Below are positions 15,088 through 22,333 of a DNA stretch of 64,000 bases, piece by piece (the first letter of the stretch is position 1; each line of letters starts with the position of its first letter). The notes under the pieces are model-generated. The model saw only the letters and a list, made by a program, of their open reading frames with translations. It had not been told where the DNA came from and ran no database searches. Location of the stretch: NCBI GenBank assembly GCA_964487545.1, contig CAZARI010000008.1, forward strand, positions 1-64,000, in the 5' to 3' direction. A program made the position numbers and the translations under genes. This DNA comes from SKUL01 sp964487545 (GTDB taxonomy: Bacteria > Bacteroidota > Bacteroidia > Flavobacteriales_D > SKUL01).

Positions 15088-15453
15088 TCATCCCTTCTTC
15101 AGCGCTGCGGCATCGGATTGGGTGGGTTGCTTTTCGTCCTTCTTTTCTCTTGCATCGGCGCAGCAAGTCTTTTCTTTACCAGGCTTGCAACACACTTTTA
15201 CGGATTCAGACTTTTCGGTTGCTTGTGCAGAATTGCTCGCAGAAGCGGATGCTCCGGCTTTACCAGCACACGATTTCTCACCGCCTGATTTTGCACAACA
15301 GGCTTTTTTGGCAGGGGCAACGGTCTCGCTTTTCGCGGTGACTTTTTCAGCAGGAGCCGATTGCACAGCGTTATCTTGAGCAAATGCGGTATTGCACACT
15401 GCAAAGAATGCCAAGGCAATGGTTAAGGTGATCAGTTTTTTCATGGTGTTCAT
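15088..15453 (-). CDS. Small secreted Cys-rich protein
   Basis: 121 residues. A Sec signal peptide is evident (KKLITLTIALAFFAVCNTAFA then Q). The mature part is low-complexity Ala/Ser/Lys/Glu with cysteines in clusters: KKACCAKSGGEKSC, VKVCCKPGKEKTCC. I do not recognise a named family; paired Cys next to Lys suggests metal binding or a redox role in the periplasm or outside the cell. ATG codons at 15453 and 15444 are both possible starts. It is monocistronic, with its own terminator. Confidence 0.7.
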   Translation of the reverse strand: MNTMKKLITLTIALAFFAVCNTAFAQDNAVQSAPAEKVTAKSETVAPAKKACCAKSGGEKSCAGKAGASASASNSAQATEKSESVKVCCKPGKEKTCCADAREKKDEKQPTQSDAAALKKG

Positions 15454-15631
15454 TTTTTATTGAAATAATGTGCTTTATGATTTTAAGCACACTTCAAAAG
15501 AACGAAAAAAACACAAAGGTTTGTCAATTAATATGGCTCACCCTTTGTTTTTAAACATTTTCCCAAAAACCACCCTTCCATTCCGATCGGACAAGGCTGC
15601 CCGGCAAACTGTTTCCGGTGCTTCATTTTCC

Positions 15632-15639
15632 TATATTTG
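15632..15639 (+). promoter_or_regulatory. -7 promoter box for cysC-cysD-cysN
   Basis: TATATTTG matches TAnnTTTG and ends only eight bases before the cysC ATG at 15648. Transcription would therefore begin at or just before the start codon, giving a very short or absent leader. It also rules out the in-frame upstream ATG at 15618 as the main start. Confidence 0.6.
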
Positions 15640-15647
15640 CACCTTTA

Positions 15648-16253
15648 ATGAAAGCAGGTAAAAATATATTTCCGTTGGGCGACGAGATGTTGCAACGTCA
15701 GGCCAAAGAAACCCTGCTCAACCAGCGGGGAGTGGCCATCTGGATGACCGGTCTGTCAGGCTCAGGAAAAAGCACCATTGGGGTATTGCTGGAAAAAATG
15801 CTGTACGATCGCGGTGTTTTAACCCAGTTGCTCGATGGCGATAATGTGCGCGCAGGCATTAACAACAACCTCGGTTTTTCGGGAGCCGACCGCACCGAAA
15901 ACATCCGCCGCATTGCCGAAGTCAACAAACTTTTTATCGATTGCGCAGTGGTGACGATCAACTGTTTTGTGAGTCCCACCCAAGCCATTCGCCAACAGGC
16001 TCGCGACATCATCGGCGAGGCTGATTTTGTAGAAGTGTTTGTAAATACCCCTCTCGAAATCTGCGAACAGCGCGATGTAAAAGGACTGTACAAAAAAGCA
16101 CGGGCAGGTGAAATACCCGATTTTACTGGAATCAGCGCACCATTTGAAGCACCCAAAGATCCGGAGGTGACATTAATCACGCCGGGAAAGTCGCCCGAAG
16201 AAAACGCTGCAGAACTGCTGACCGCGATCGAGAAACGGATAAAACTCAATTAA
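15648..16253 (+). CDS. cysC: Adenylylsulfate kinase (APS kinase)
   Basis: 201 residues, normal for CysC. It phosphorylates adenosine 5'-phosphosulfate (APS) with ATP to give PAPS. The P-loop GLSGSGKS (35-42) is followed by LLDGDNVRAGINNNLGFS, the APS-binding DRTENIRR segment, a central FVSPTQAIR lid motif and VFVNTPLEICEQRDVKGLY. It heads an operon with the two subunits of ATP sulfurylase, four bases upstream of cysD. Together they turn sulfate into activated sulfate for assimilation or for sulfation of surface polysaccharides; nothing in the window decides which. The ATG at 15648 was chosen because of the promoter box. Confidence 0.95.
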   Translation: MKAGKNIFPLGDEMLQRQAKETLLNQRGVAIWMTGLSGSGKSTIGVLLEKMLYDRGVLTQLLDGDNVRAGINNNLGFSGADRTENIRRIAEVNKLFIDCAVVTINCFVSPTQAIRQQARDIIGEADFVEVFVNTPLEICEQRDVKGLYKKARAGEIPDFTGISAPFEAPKDPEVTLITPGKSPEENAAELLTAIEKRIKLN

Positions 16254-16257
16254 CAAT

Positions 16258-17163
16258 ATGAAGACATACCAGCTCAGCCATATGCAGGAGCTTGAATCAG
16301 AATCGATTTATGTATTGCGCGAAGTGGCGGCACAGTTCGAGAACCCAGCGATGATGTTCTCTGGAGGAAAAGATTCGATTGTGATGTTTCACCTGGCGCG
16401 AAAAGCCTTTTGGCCGGGGCGTGTTCCGTTTCCGTTATTACACGTTGATACGGGTCACAACTTCGAAGAAACGATTGCCTTTCGCGACAACCTGGTTAAA
16501 AAATACAATGCCGAGCTTATTGTGGCATCCGTTCAAGAGTCGATAGATAAAGGCATGGTGGCCGAGGAAAAAGGACCCAACGCCAGCCGAAATTCACTTC
16601 AAACCGTATCGCTGCTCGACGCGATAGAAAAACACAAATTTGATTGTGCGCTTGGTGGTGGCCGACGCGATGAAGAAAAGGCCCGCGCCAAGGAGCGCTT
16701 CTTTTCGCACCGCGACGAATTTGGCCAATGGGATCCAAAGAATCAGCGCGCCGAATTGTGGAACCTGTTTAATGGCAGGAAACAAATTGGTGAGCACTTC
16801 CGCGTATTTCCGATCAGTAACTGGACCGAGCTCGACGTGTGGCAATACATTCTGGCCGAAGGCATCGAAATCCCGTCGCTCTACTTGGCGCATGAAAGGG
16901 AATGTATCGAGCGCGATGGCATTTTACTGGCACATACCGATGTGGTTGCGCCACGCCAGAACGAAACACCCAAAGCAGTTCAGGTCAGATTCCGCACCAT
17001 TGGCGATATGACCTGCACCGGAGCGGTGGAGTCGTCGGCGAGCACCATTGAGGACATTATCGAAGAAGTTGCCGCCTCACGCAATACAGAACGCGGCGGA
17101 CGATCGGACGATAAACGATCGGAAGCCGCAATGGAAGACCGTAAAAAGGAGGGTTATTTTTAA
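16258..17163 (+). CDS. cysD: Sulfate adenylyltransferase subunit 2
   Basis: 301 residues, full family length. CysD is the catalytic ATP-pyrophosphatase-fold subunit that adenylates sulfate. The PP-loop SGGKDS (35-40) is intact, followed by LLHVDTGHNFEE and the GGGRRDEEKARAKER signature. The C-terminal DMTCTGAVES stretch is typical. It shares one base with the cysN start (TAATG), so the two subunits are translationally coupled, as expected of a heterodimer. Confidence 0.96.
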   Translation: MKTYQLSHMQELESESIYVLREVAAQFENPAMMFSGGKDSIVMFHLARKAFWPGRVPFPLLHVDTGHNFEETIAFRDNLVKKYNAELIVASVQESIDKGMVAEEKGPNASRNSLQTVSLLDAIEKHKFDCALGGGRRDEEKARAKERFFSHRDEFGQWDPKNQRAELWNLFNGRKQIGEHFRVFPISNWTELDVWQYILAEGIEIPSLYLAHERECIERDGILLAHTDVVAPRQNETPKAVQVRFRTIGDMTCTGAVESSASTIEDIIEEVAASRNTERGGRSDDKRSEAAMEDRKKEGYF

Positions 17164-18431
17164 TGGAAAATCAAGAGAATTATTTCGATATGGATCTGCT
17201 GCGCTTCACGACTGCGGGCAGTGTTGACGATGGAAAAAGCACCTTGATCGGTCGCTTGCTATACGACAGCAAATCCATTTTTCAAGATCAACTCGAAGCC
17301 ATTGAGCGCGCGAGTAAAAACATTGCCGAAGACGGGGTGAACTTTGCGCTGCTCACCGACGGACTGCGCTCAGAGCGTGAACAGGGCATCACCATTGATG
17401 TGGCCTACCGCTATTTTGCAACGCCCAAACGCAAATTCATTATTGCCGACACACCGGGACATATTCAGTACACACGAAATATGGTGACCGGCGCATCTAC
17501 GGCCAACCTGGCCATTATTCTGGTTGACGCCCGCAATGGACTGATCGAGCAAACCGCGCGTCACTCGTTTATTGCGTCGTTGCTCGGTATTCCGCACGTG
17601 GTGTATTGCATCAACAAAATGGACTTGGTAGACTACAGCGAAAAGGTTTTCGAGAAAATTAAAAACGACCTGGTTGCTTTCAGCTCCAAACTCGACACCA
17701 GGGACATTCGCTTTATTCCTATCAGTGCACTGAAAGGCGACAACGTGGTGCATCGTTCCGAAAACATGCCGTGGTATCAGGGGCCAACGTTGATGTACAC
17801 TTTGGAAAATGTGCACATATCGAGCGACCTTAACCACATCGACTGCCGCTTTCCCGTGCAAGGTGTCATTCGTCCACAAACTACTGAGTTTCACGACTAC
17901 CGCGGATATTCGGGTAGAATTGCCAGCGGTGTGTTCAAACCCGGCGATGAGGTAACGCTGCTTCCATCGGGCTTTAATTCCAAAATTGCAGGAATTGATC
18001 ACAACGGTAAAGAGATTGACCAGGCTTTTGCACCGATGTCGGTGACCATTCGCATCGAAAACGATCTGGATCTGGGACGCGGCGATATGATTGTGCGCAC
18101 CAACAACCAACCCACCGTTTCGCAGGACATCGATCTAATGGTTTGCTGGTTGAGCGAAAAACCATTACAACTCAACGGAAAGTATGCCATAAAGCACACC
18201 ACACGCGATGCACGATGCATCATCAAAGAGGTGCAGTACAAAATTGACATCAACACGCTGCACCGCATTGAAGACGACCTGAGCATCGGCATGAACGACA
18301 TTGGTCGAATCCGGATGCGCACCACTCAGCCGCTATTTGTTGACAGTTACAAACGAAACCGCAACACCGGGAGTTTGATTATTATCGACGAGGCCACCAA
18401 CAAAACTGTGGGCGCCGGAATGGTGATCTGA
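17163..18431 (+). CDS. cysN: Sulfate adenylyltransferase subunit 1 (GTPase)
   Basis: 422 residues. CysN is the translation-factor-like GTPase that drives sulfate adenylation by CysD. G-motifs are GSVDDGKS (19-26), REQGITIDVAYR (switch I), DTPGHIQYTRNM (switch II) and NKMD. EF-Tu-like beta-barrel domains follow (RPQTTEFHDYRGYSGRIASG and later). There is no fused APS kinase domain at the C-terminus; that activity is supplied by the separate cysC. The gene ends seven bases before the stop of the convergent M48 protease gene. Confidence 0.96.
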   Translation: MENQENYFDMDLLRFTTAGSVDDGKSTLIGRLLYDSKSIFQDQLEAIERASKNIAEDGVNFALLTDGLRSEREQGITIDVAYRYFATPKRKFIIADTPGHIQYTRNMVTGASTANLAIILVDARNGLIEQTARHSFIASLLGIPHVVYCINKMDLVDYSEKVFEKIKNDLVAFSSKLDTRDIRFIPISALKGDNVVHRSENMPWYQGPTLMYTLENVHISSDLNHIDCRFPVQGVIRPQTTEFHDYRGYSGRIASGVFKPGDEVTLLPSGFNSKIAGIDHNGKEIDQAFAPMSVTIRIENDLDLGRGDMIVRTNNQPTVSQDIDLMVCWLSEKPLQLNGKYAIKHTTRDARCIIKEVQYKIDINTLHRIEDDLSIGMNDIGRIRMRTTQPLFVDSYKRNRNTGSLIIIDEATNKTVGAGMVI

Positions 18432-18438
18432 GCTATTT

Positions 18439-19242
18439 TTATTCTTTAGACTGGACGGCAACTTGTTTTACCTGTTCCCAGTCCAATTCAAATGGAATAC
18501 TGACAAAATCGCTGGCCAGCTCGTATTCGAACGACGCTTTGATGCGCGAGCTGGTGGCAGGATGTGTCATCAACAGTTCAAAATGTTCTGCTGACTTGTA
18601 CTTTGATTCCATCCTCCTGAAGAGGGTGCCGAGTGCCCGCGGGTTGATCTGACTCCGGTGAAGCAATTCGAGCGCGAAGGCATCGGCTTCCTGTTCATGT
18701 CGTCGGCTAAAGAAGGTAGCGGTCATGGTGCGCGATATTTCCGAAAGCACCACCATATCACCACCGGTGAGCGCCCCAAAAATCACCTGCAATCCAAACT
18801 CTTTGATCAGCCCATCGATGACGTGGCGCTTTTCGACATGGGCCATTTCGTGAGCAAGTACCGCTGCCAATTCGTCGGCATTCTCAGTGAATTCGATCAG
18901 ACCGGATAGCACGACAATATTTCCACCGGGAAACGCAAAGGCATTTACGCTCGGGTTATCCACCACCACAAAACGGTAGTCGTATGGTGACAACCCCATG
19001 CTGTCTTTGAGGCGGCTCGAAATCACCCATATTGCCGAATCCACAACCGCAGAATGAAGTGGCGCAAATTGCGGGTCATTTTCAAGCATAAAGTCAATCA
19101 TCAAATCGCCCAACTGCACTTCCTGTTCAACCGGTACTTTCAGGGAAACATCGTCGGGAAACCACGGAATATAAACGAGCGCAGCCCAAATGCCTCCGAA
19201 AAGGAGAACCAACAGCAGCAAATCGCGCCAGAGCTTTTTCAT
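18439..19242 (-). CDS. M48-family metalloprotease, membrane-anchored
   Basis: 267 residues from the ATG at 19242, which leaves a one-base gap after the upstream gene; a longer frame to 19329 would overlap it. One N-terminal transmembrane segment (LWRDLLLLVLLFGGIWAALVYI) anchors the protein. The zinc-protease motif HEMAH (131-135) lies in a VLAHEMAHVEKRH helix, with the third ligand in the EQEADAFALELL region. This is the M48/Ste24-Oma1-type fold (YfgC- or LoiP-like), commonly acting on misfolded envelope proteins. It is last in a three-gene leftward operon with two small membrane proteins. Confidence 0.88.
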   Translation of the reverse strand: MKKLWRDLLLLVLLFGGIWAALVYIPWFPDDVSLKVPVEQEVQLGDLMIDFMLENDPQFAPLHSAVVDSAIWVISSRLKDSMGLSPYDYRFVVVDNPSVNAFAFPGGNIVVLSGLIEFTENADELAAVLAHEMAHVEKRHVIDGLIKEFGLQVIFGALTGGDMVVLSEISRTMTATFFSRRHEQEADAFALELLHRSQINPRALGTLFRRMESKYKSAEHFELLMTHPATSSRIKASFEYELASDFVSIPFELDWEQVKQVAVQSKE

Positions 19243-19243
19243 A

Positions 19244-19735
19244 TCATCTGGGTGGACGATTAACAACCGACTCGCCGGCAGTATCCTCCGGACGAACGGC
19301 AAATGCATGCTGATACGACAAACGTCCAAAGAAAATGAAATAATACATTTTTCCTTCGCGGGCTTTTATGGCGCCGACAATAGAGAAGATAAAATACAGC
19401 AAATTCACAATAACCACCATTCCGAGGTAGCCAAAATAGGTGTCGGTAAAGTCCTTATCTCGAAGAACGACGTTGCGGACCGTCCAGTAAAAAAGCACGG
19501 CGTTGAGCAAAGACGTGGGCAACTGCGACCACAAAGATTGCAGACAGTGAAACCGCACGAATCGGCTTTTCTTTTTGTGTACCACCCAGTAGATAAGGCT
19601 CGCCAGCAAATTGATAGTTGGCAATGGCAAGCCCGCTGCAATTCCAGCAAACATCATCAAGTAGGCGCCCATCGCGTCTTCTCGTTCGCGCTTTTCTATC
19701 TCATCTGGTTGGGGAATGGGATGGTACTGCTCCAT
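19244..19735 (-). CDS. DUF4870 domain-containing membrane protein
   Basis: 163 residues with about three to four predicted membrane segments (MMFAGIAAGLPLPTINLLAS, a central hydrophobic run, and FGYLGMVVIVNLLYFIFSIV). The RFHCLQSLW segment between helices is characteristic of DUF4870, a Tic20-like family of unknown function. Neighbours are a DUF4389 protein upstream (ten-base gap) and the M48 protease downstream. The cytoplasmic C-terminal tail has no recognised motif. Confidence 0.8.
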   Translation of the reverse strand: MEQYHPIPQPDEIEKREREDAMGAYLMMFAGIAAGLPLPTINLLASLIYWVVHKKKSRFVRFHCLQSLWSQLPTSLLNAVLFYWTVRNVVLRDKDFTDTYFGYLGMVVIVNLLYFIFSIVGAIKAREGKMYYFIFFGRLSYQHAFAVRPEDTAGESVVNRPPR

Positions 19736-19745
19736 ATCAACTTTA

Positions 19746-20381
19746 TTAAACCGCTGCGATAGGTTCTGTTGGCGCAGGTTCGGGAGAAGGTGCTTGGTCC
19801 GACCCGCCGCTAAATGGCGGATAATCGTCGGTCATTAAACTGAGGTAAAGGTTTAGCCGCAGCGACCACCGCAGGGTTCCGACGTTGAATCGGTGCCAGC
19901 TTTCGGGATATTGCCCGGTGAACAGCACCACCCAAAAGGCCAGAAACTGCAACACCATTGAGCCGATCATCCTGAAGAACAACGCAAAAGCATGCGGCAA
20001 CGCGCAATAAAGCCATCCAAAAAACACTTTCAGCAACAAATGTCCACGGCTCAGTCGTTCGGGATACGGTACTTCGAGTGTGACATAATCGTCATCAGCC
20101 GAAAACCCAAAGGCCGGGTAGCCATCGCAAAGGTTCCACATACGGGCGTTGACACGTGTGCTCCATCGCATCACCTTAACCTGAAACTCATAAAAACTTT
20201 CGGGATAACTTCCGGTAAACAGGATTACCCAAAAAGCGATAAATGACAATACCTGACTGGCGATACCAACAAACAGTAACAAAAAGGTGTGTGGCAATAC
20301 AATATAAATCCAGCCCAAAAAGGCGCGTAGCAACAGTTCTCCACGAGAGTACTGCTCCTGTCTGGTAATAGCTAAATACAT
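19746..20381 (-). CDS. DUF4389 domain-containing membrane protein, tandem repeat
   Basis: 211 residues made of two similar halves. Each has a Tyr/Arg-rich start (QYSRGELLLRAFLGW; RLSRGHLLLKVFFGW), a LPHTF or LPHAF turn, and a hydrophobic helix ending FWVILFTGSYPES or FWVVLFTGQYPES, followed by RWSTRVNA or RWSLRLNL. This internal duplication is typical of DUF4389. Function is unknown. It is first in the operon with the DUF4870 protein and the protease. The C-terminus is Pro-rich. Confidence 0.8.
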   Translation of the reverse strand: MYLAITRQEQYSRGELLLRAFLGWIYIVLPHTFLLLFVGIASQVLSFIAFWVILFTGSYPESFYEFQVKVMRWSTRVNARMWNLCDGYPAFGFSADDDYVTLEVPYPERLSRGHLLLKVFFGWLYCALPHAFALFFRMIGSMVLQFLAFWVVLFTGQYPESWHRFNVGTLRWSLRLNLYLSLMTDDYPPFSGGSDQAPSPEPAPTEPIAAV

Positions 20382-20526
20382 AGGTTTATAGTTTGGTTAG
20401 GGGTGTAAAGTAAAGTTTTTCATTTTGCCACAAAACAAATCAACCCATTACCTATTAAATAGTTATGAACAGCTCCGGCATTTATGCGTTCCTCCTTACC
20501 GTCGAAGGGTAAACCGAATAAGCATA

Positions 20527-20616
20527 TTATACTGCACACGATAAGAGTAGTCCAAGTACTATAAACGCAGGTTTTTTACGCTCAATATCGAGTTGCCGTT
20601 CTTTTTTGGTTTGCAT
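20527..20616 (-). pseudogene. Truncated second tonB-like N-terminus
   Basis: An ATG at 20616 opens 29 codons encoding MQTKKERQLDIERKKPAF then IVLGLLLSCAV and a stop. The layout (charged start, D-x-E-K/R-K, then a hydrophobic helix) parallels the TonB gene just upstream, which starts MEIKKNPEVDLEKRKSSF. No periplasmic domain follows in any frame. I read it as the remaining start of a duplicated tonB-like gene, or possibly a very small membrane peptide. Confidence 0.4.
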
Positions 20617-20770
20617 GGCGTTTGGTTTTAGATTCGTAATCAACCTGAAAACGCTGGCCATAACTTGCCATTGTGATAACGAACGGGGAATCAACGGACA
20701 CGTTCATTTTCGATTGAAATCTGATCACAAGTGGTGGGTATAGCGGGCTTTTACGAAAGTGACAGGAAAC

Positions 20771-20798
20771 AAAAAGCCGCCCGAAGGCGGCTAAAAAA
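20771..20798 (-). terminator. Intrinsic terminator of the maeB-to-tonB operon
   Basis: On the minus strand, AGCCGCC-TTCG-GGCGGCT followed by a T-run forms a 7-bp stem with a stable tetraloop, 23 bases after the tonB stop. Confidence 0.9.
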
Positions 20799-20814
20799 AC
20801 ATGAACAAATAATA

Positions 20815-21483
20815 TTATCGAAGGGAGAATCTTATCGGCAGGTTGTAGCTTACACGAACCGCTTTACCTCTTTGTTTTCCGGGTGACCATGACGGCATGT
20901 TCTTCACCACTCGAATCGCTTCTTCGTCAGCTCCACCCCCTATACCGCGAAGTACTTTAACGTCGGTGATTTTTCCGTCGGTGCCCACCACAAAATTGAC
21001 ATAAACCACTCCGGAAATTCCCGCTTCACGTGCAATCTGTGGATACCTAATGTTCTGTCCCAAGTATTCAAACATCTTGGCTTCACCACCAGGAAATGAG
21101 GGCATTTCTTCAACAATGGTAAAAATCTCTTCTTCCACCACTTCCTCCACCACTTCTTCGATATACTCGATTTCGGTTTCTTGTGTCACCTCCATGTCTT
21201 CAATCACCAACTCTTGTTCAACCTCTTCTTCGTCATCCACAATTTCAATCACTGTGGTTGGCGCGGGAGGCGGCGGTGGTGGTGGTGGTCGCTGAATACT
21301 TTGAGGAATAATTTCTTCCTCTATCATGTCAAGTTCAAGATCGGTAGAAACCACCACGCGCTCTTCAAATATTTTCCATTCGAAAGCGACAAGTACCAAG
21401 GCCAGGGCAAATATCATCCCTATCCACATAAAAGACGATTTGCGTTTCTCGAGATCTACTTCAGGATTCTTTTTTATTTCCAT
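20815..21483 (-). CDS. TonB-family energy transducer
   Basis: 222 residues. One N-terminal transmembrane helix (SSFMWIGMIFALALVLVAF) is followed by a periplasmic linker with RPPPPPPPPAP and a strongly acidic Glu/Val stretch, and a C-terminal TonB domain (FPGGEAKMFEYLGQNIRYP, GISGVVYVNFVVGTDGKI, then PSWSPGKQRGKAVRVSY). TonB couples the proton motive force through ExbBD to outer-membrane receptors. It is the last gene of the maeB-ruvA-sprA-gcvH-vanZ-tonB run, directly followed by a terminator. Confidence 0.92.
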   Translation of the reverse strand: MEIKKNPEVDLEKRKSSFMWIGMIFALALVLVAFEWKIFEERVVVSTDLELDMIEEEIIPQSIQRPPPPPPPPAPTTVIEIVDDEEEVEQELVIEDMEVTQETEIEYIEEVVEEVVEEEIFTIVEEMPSFPGGEAKMFEYLGQNIRYPQIAREAGISGVVYVNFVVGTDGKITDVKVLRGIGGGADEEAIRVVKNMPSWSPGKQRGKAVRVSYNLPIRFSLR

Positions 21484-21510
21484 TATATGCTATGGCTTAA
21501 CGCGGCTAAG

Positions 21511-21906
21511 TTAAAAAGTTTTTCGGTAAGTATTCGTCCGTTTATGACGTGAGAAATACCGCTCGTAAATTATCCATCCTGTCACTGCTCCTGCGGAATT
21601 TGCTACAAAATCATACACATCTGCGTATCGGTCGGTTAAAAATGCCTGTTGATAAACTTCGGTGAGTGCGCCGTATGCAACAACAGCGATAAGCCAAAAC
21701 CACCGGCCATCCCATCGTGTTTCTGGCGGATAGTGGCTTCGAATTACCCATAAAACGAGAACCATTTGAATTCCAAAAAGCGTGAAATGAACCCATTTAT
21801 CCAGGCTCACCACCTGCATCCAACCCGCAGTGGGAATGTCCTTTCCGGGAATGGAACACAGCAAAAGAATAAAAATGGCCCAGGCCACGGGCAAAAGGAA
21901 CTTCAC
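21511..21906 (-). CDS. VanZ-like family membrane protein
   Basis: 131 residues with about four membrane segments. The signature DKWVHFTLFGIQM near residue 40 and the later ALTEVYQQAF plus DVYDFVANSAGAVTGW match the VanZ-like family. VanZ gives low teicoplanin resistance in enterococci, but the role of the Bacteroidota members is not known. The start is GTG at 21906. It lies 11 bases after gcvH. Confidence 0.85.
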   Translation of the reverse strand: MKFLLPVAWAIFILLLCSIPGKDIPTAGWMQVVSLDKWVHFTLFGIQMVLVLWVIRSHYPPETRWDGRWFWLIAVVAYGALTEVYQQAFLTDRYADVYDFVANSAGAVTGWIIYERYFSRHKRTNTYRKTF

Positions 21907-21917
21907 AGACGCATTTA

Positions 21918-22295
21918 CTACGATACCATATCGGTATAATCCGCGGCCGACATCAACGCATCAACCTCTGAAGCATTGCTAAGTTCTACTTTAATCATCC
22001 ATCCCTTATTGTAAGGATCCTGGTTGACTAGCTCAGGGCTGTCCTCCAGATCAGGGTTCACTTCCAGCACCTTGCCCGACACCGGCATAAATAAATCTGA
22101 TACGGTTTTTACAGCCTCTACAGATCCGAAAATTTCATCCTGGTCGAGGTCCTCACCGTCGGTTTCGATTTCTACAAAAACGATATCTCCCAATTCGCTT
22201 TGTGCAAAATCGGTGATGCCGATGGTTGCAATATTGCCCTCCACACGAACCCATTCGTGATCTTTACTGTACTTCAAATTGTCCGGAATATTCAT
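21918..22295 (-). CDS. gcvH: Glycine cleavage system H protein
   Basis: 125 residues, standard size. GcvH carries the lipoyl arm shuttling the aminomethyl group between P, T and L proteins. The lipoylation site is Lys63 in GSVEAVKTVSDL, with VSGKVLEVNPDLEDSPELVN following as usual. Genes for the other glycine-cleavage proteins are not in this window. It lies between sprA and the VanZ-like gene, an arrangement I recognise from other Flavobacteriales. Confidence 0.96.
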   Translation of the reverse strand: MNIPDNLKYSKDHEWVRVEGNIATIGITDFAQSELGDIVFVEIETDGEDLDQDEIFGSVEAVKTVSDLFMPVSGKVLEVNPDLEDSPELVNQDPYNKGWMIKVELSNASEVDALMSAADYTDMVS

Positions 22296-22333
22296 GTTTC
22301 AAAGATTTATGTTTAGCAAATATAAATTGAATT

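Larger units (their letters stand above)
20382..20814. other. Intergenic region with tonB remnant and terminator
   Basis: This 433-base region contains a 29-codon remnant resembling a TonB N-terminus (20527-20616, minus) and the terminator of the tonB operon (20771-20798). The remaining ~150 bases next to the DUF4389 gene presumably hold its promoter, but no clear box was seen. Confidence 0.6.

Noticed and set aside
21260..21295. Short tandem triplet repeat that might suggest a repeat array
   Set aside because: It encodes the polyproline linker of the TonB protein on the minus strand.
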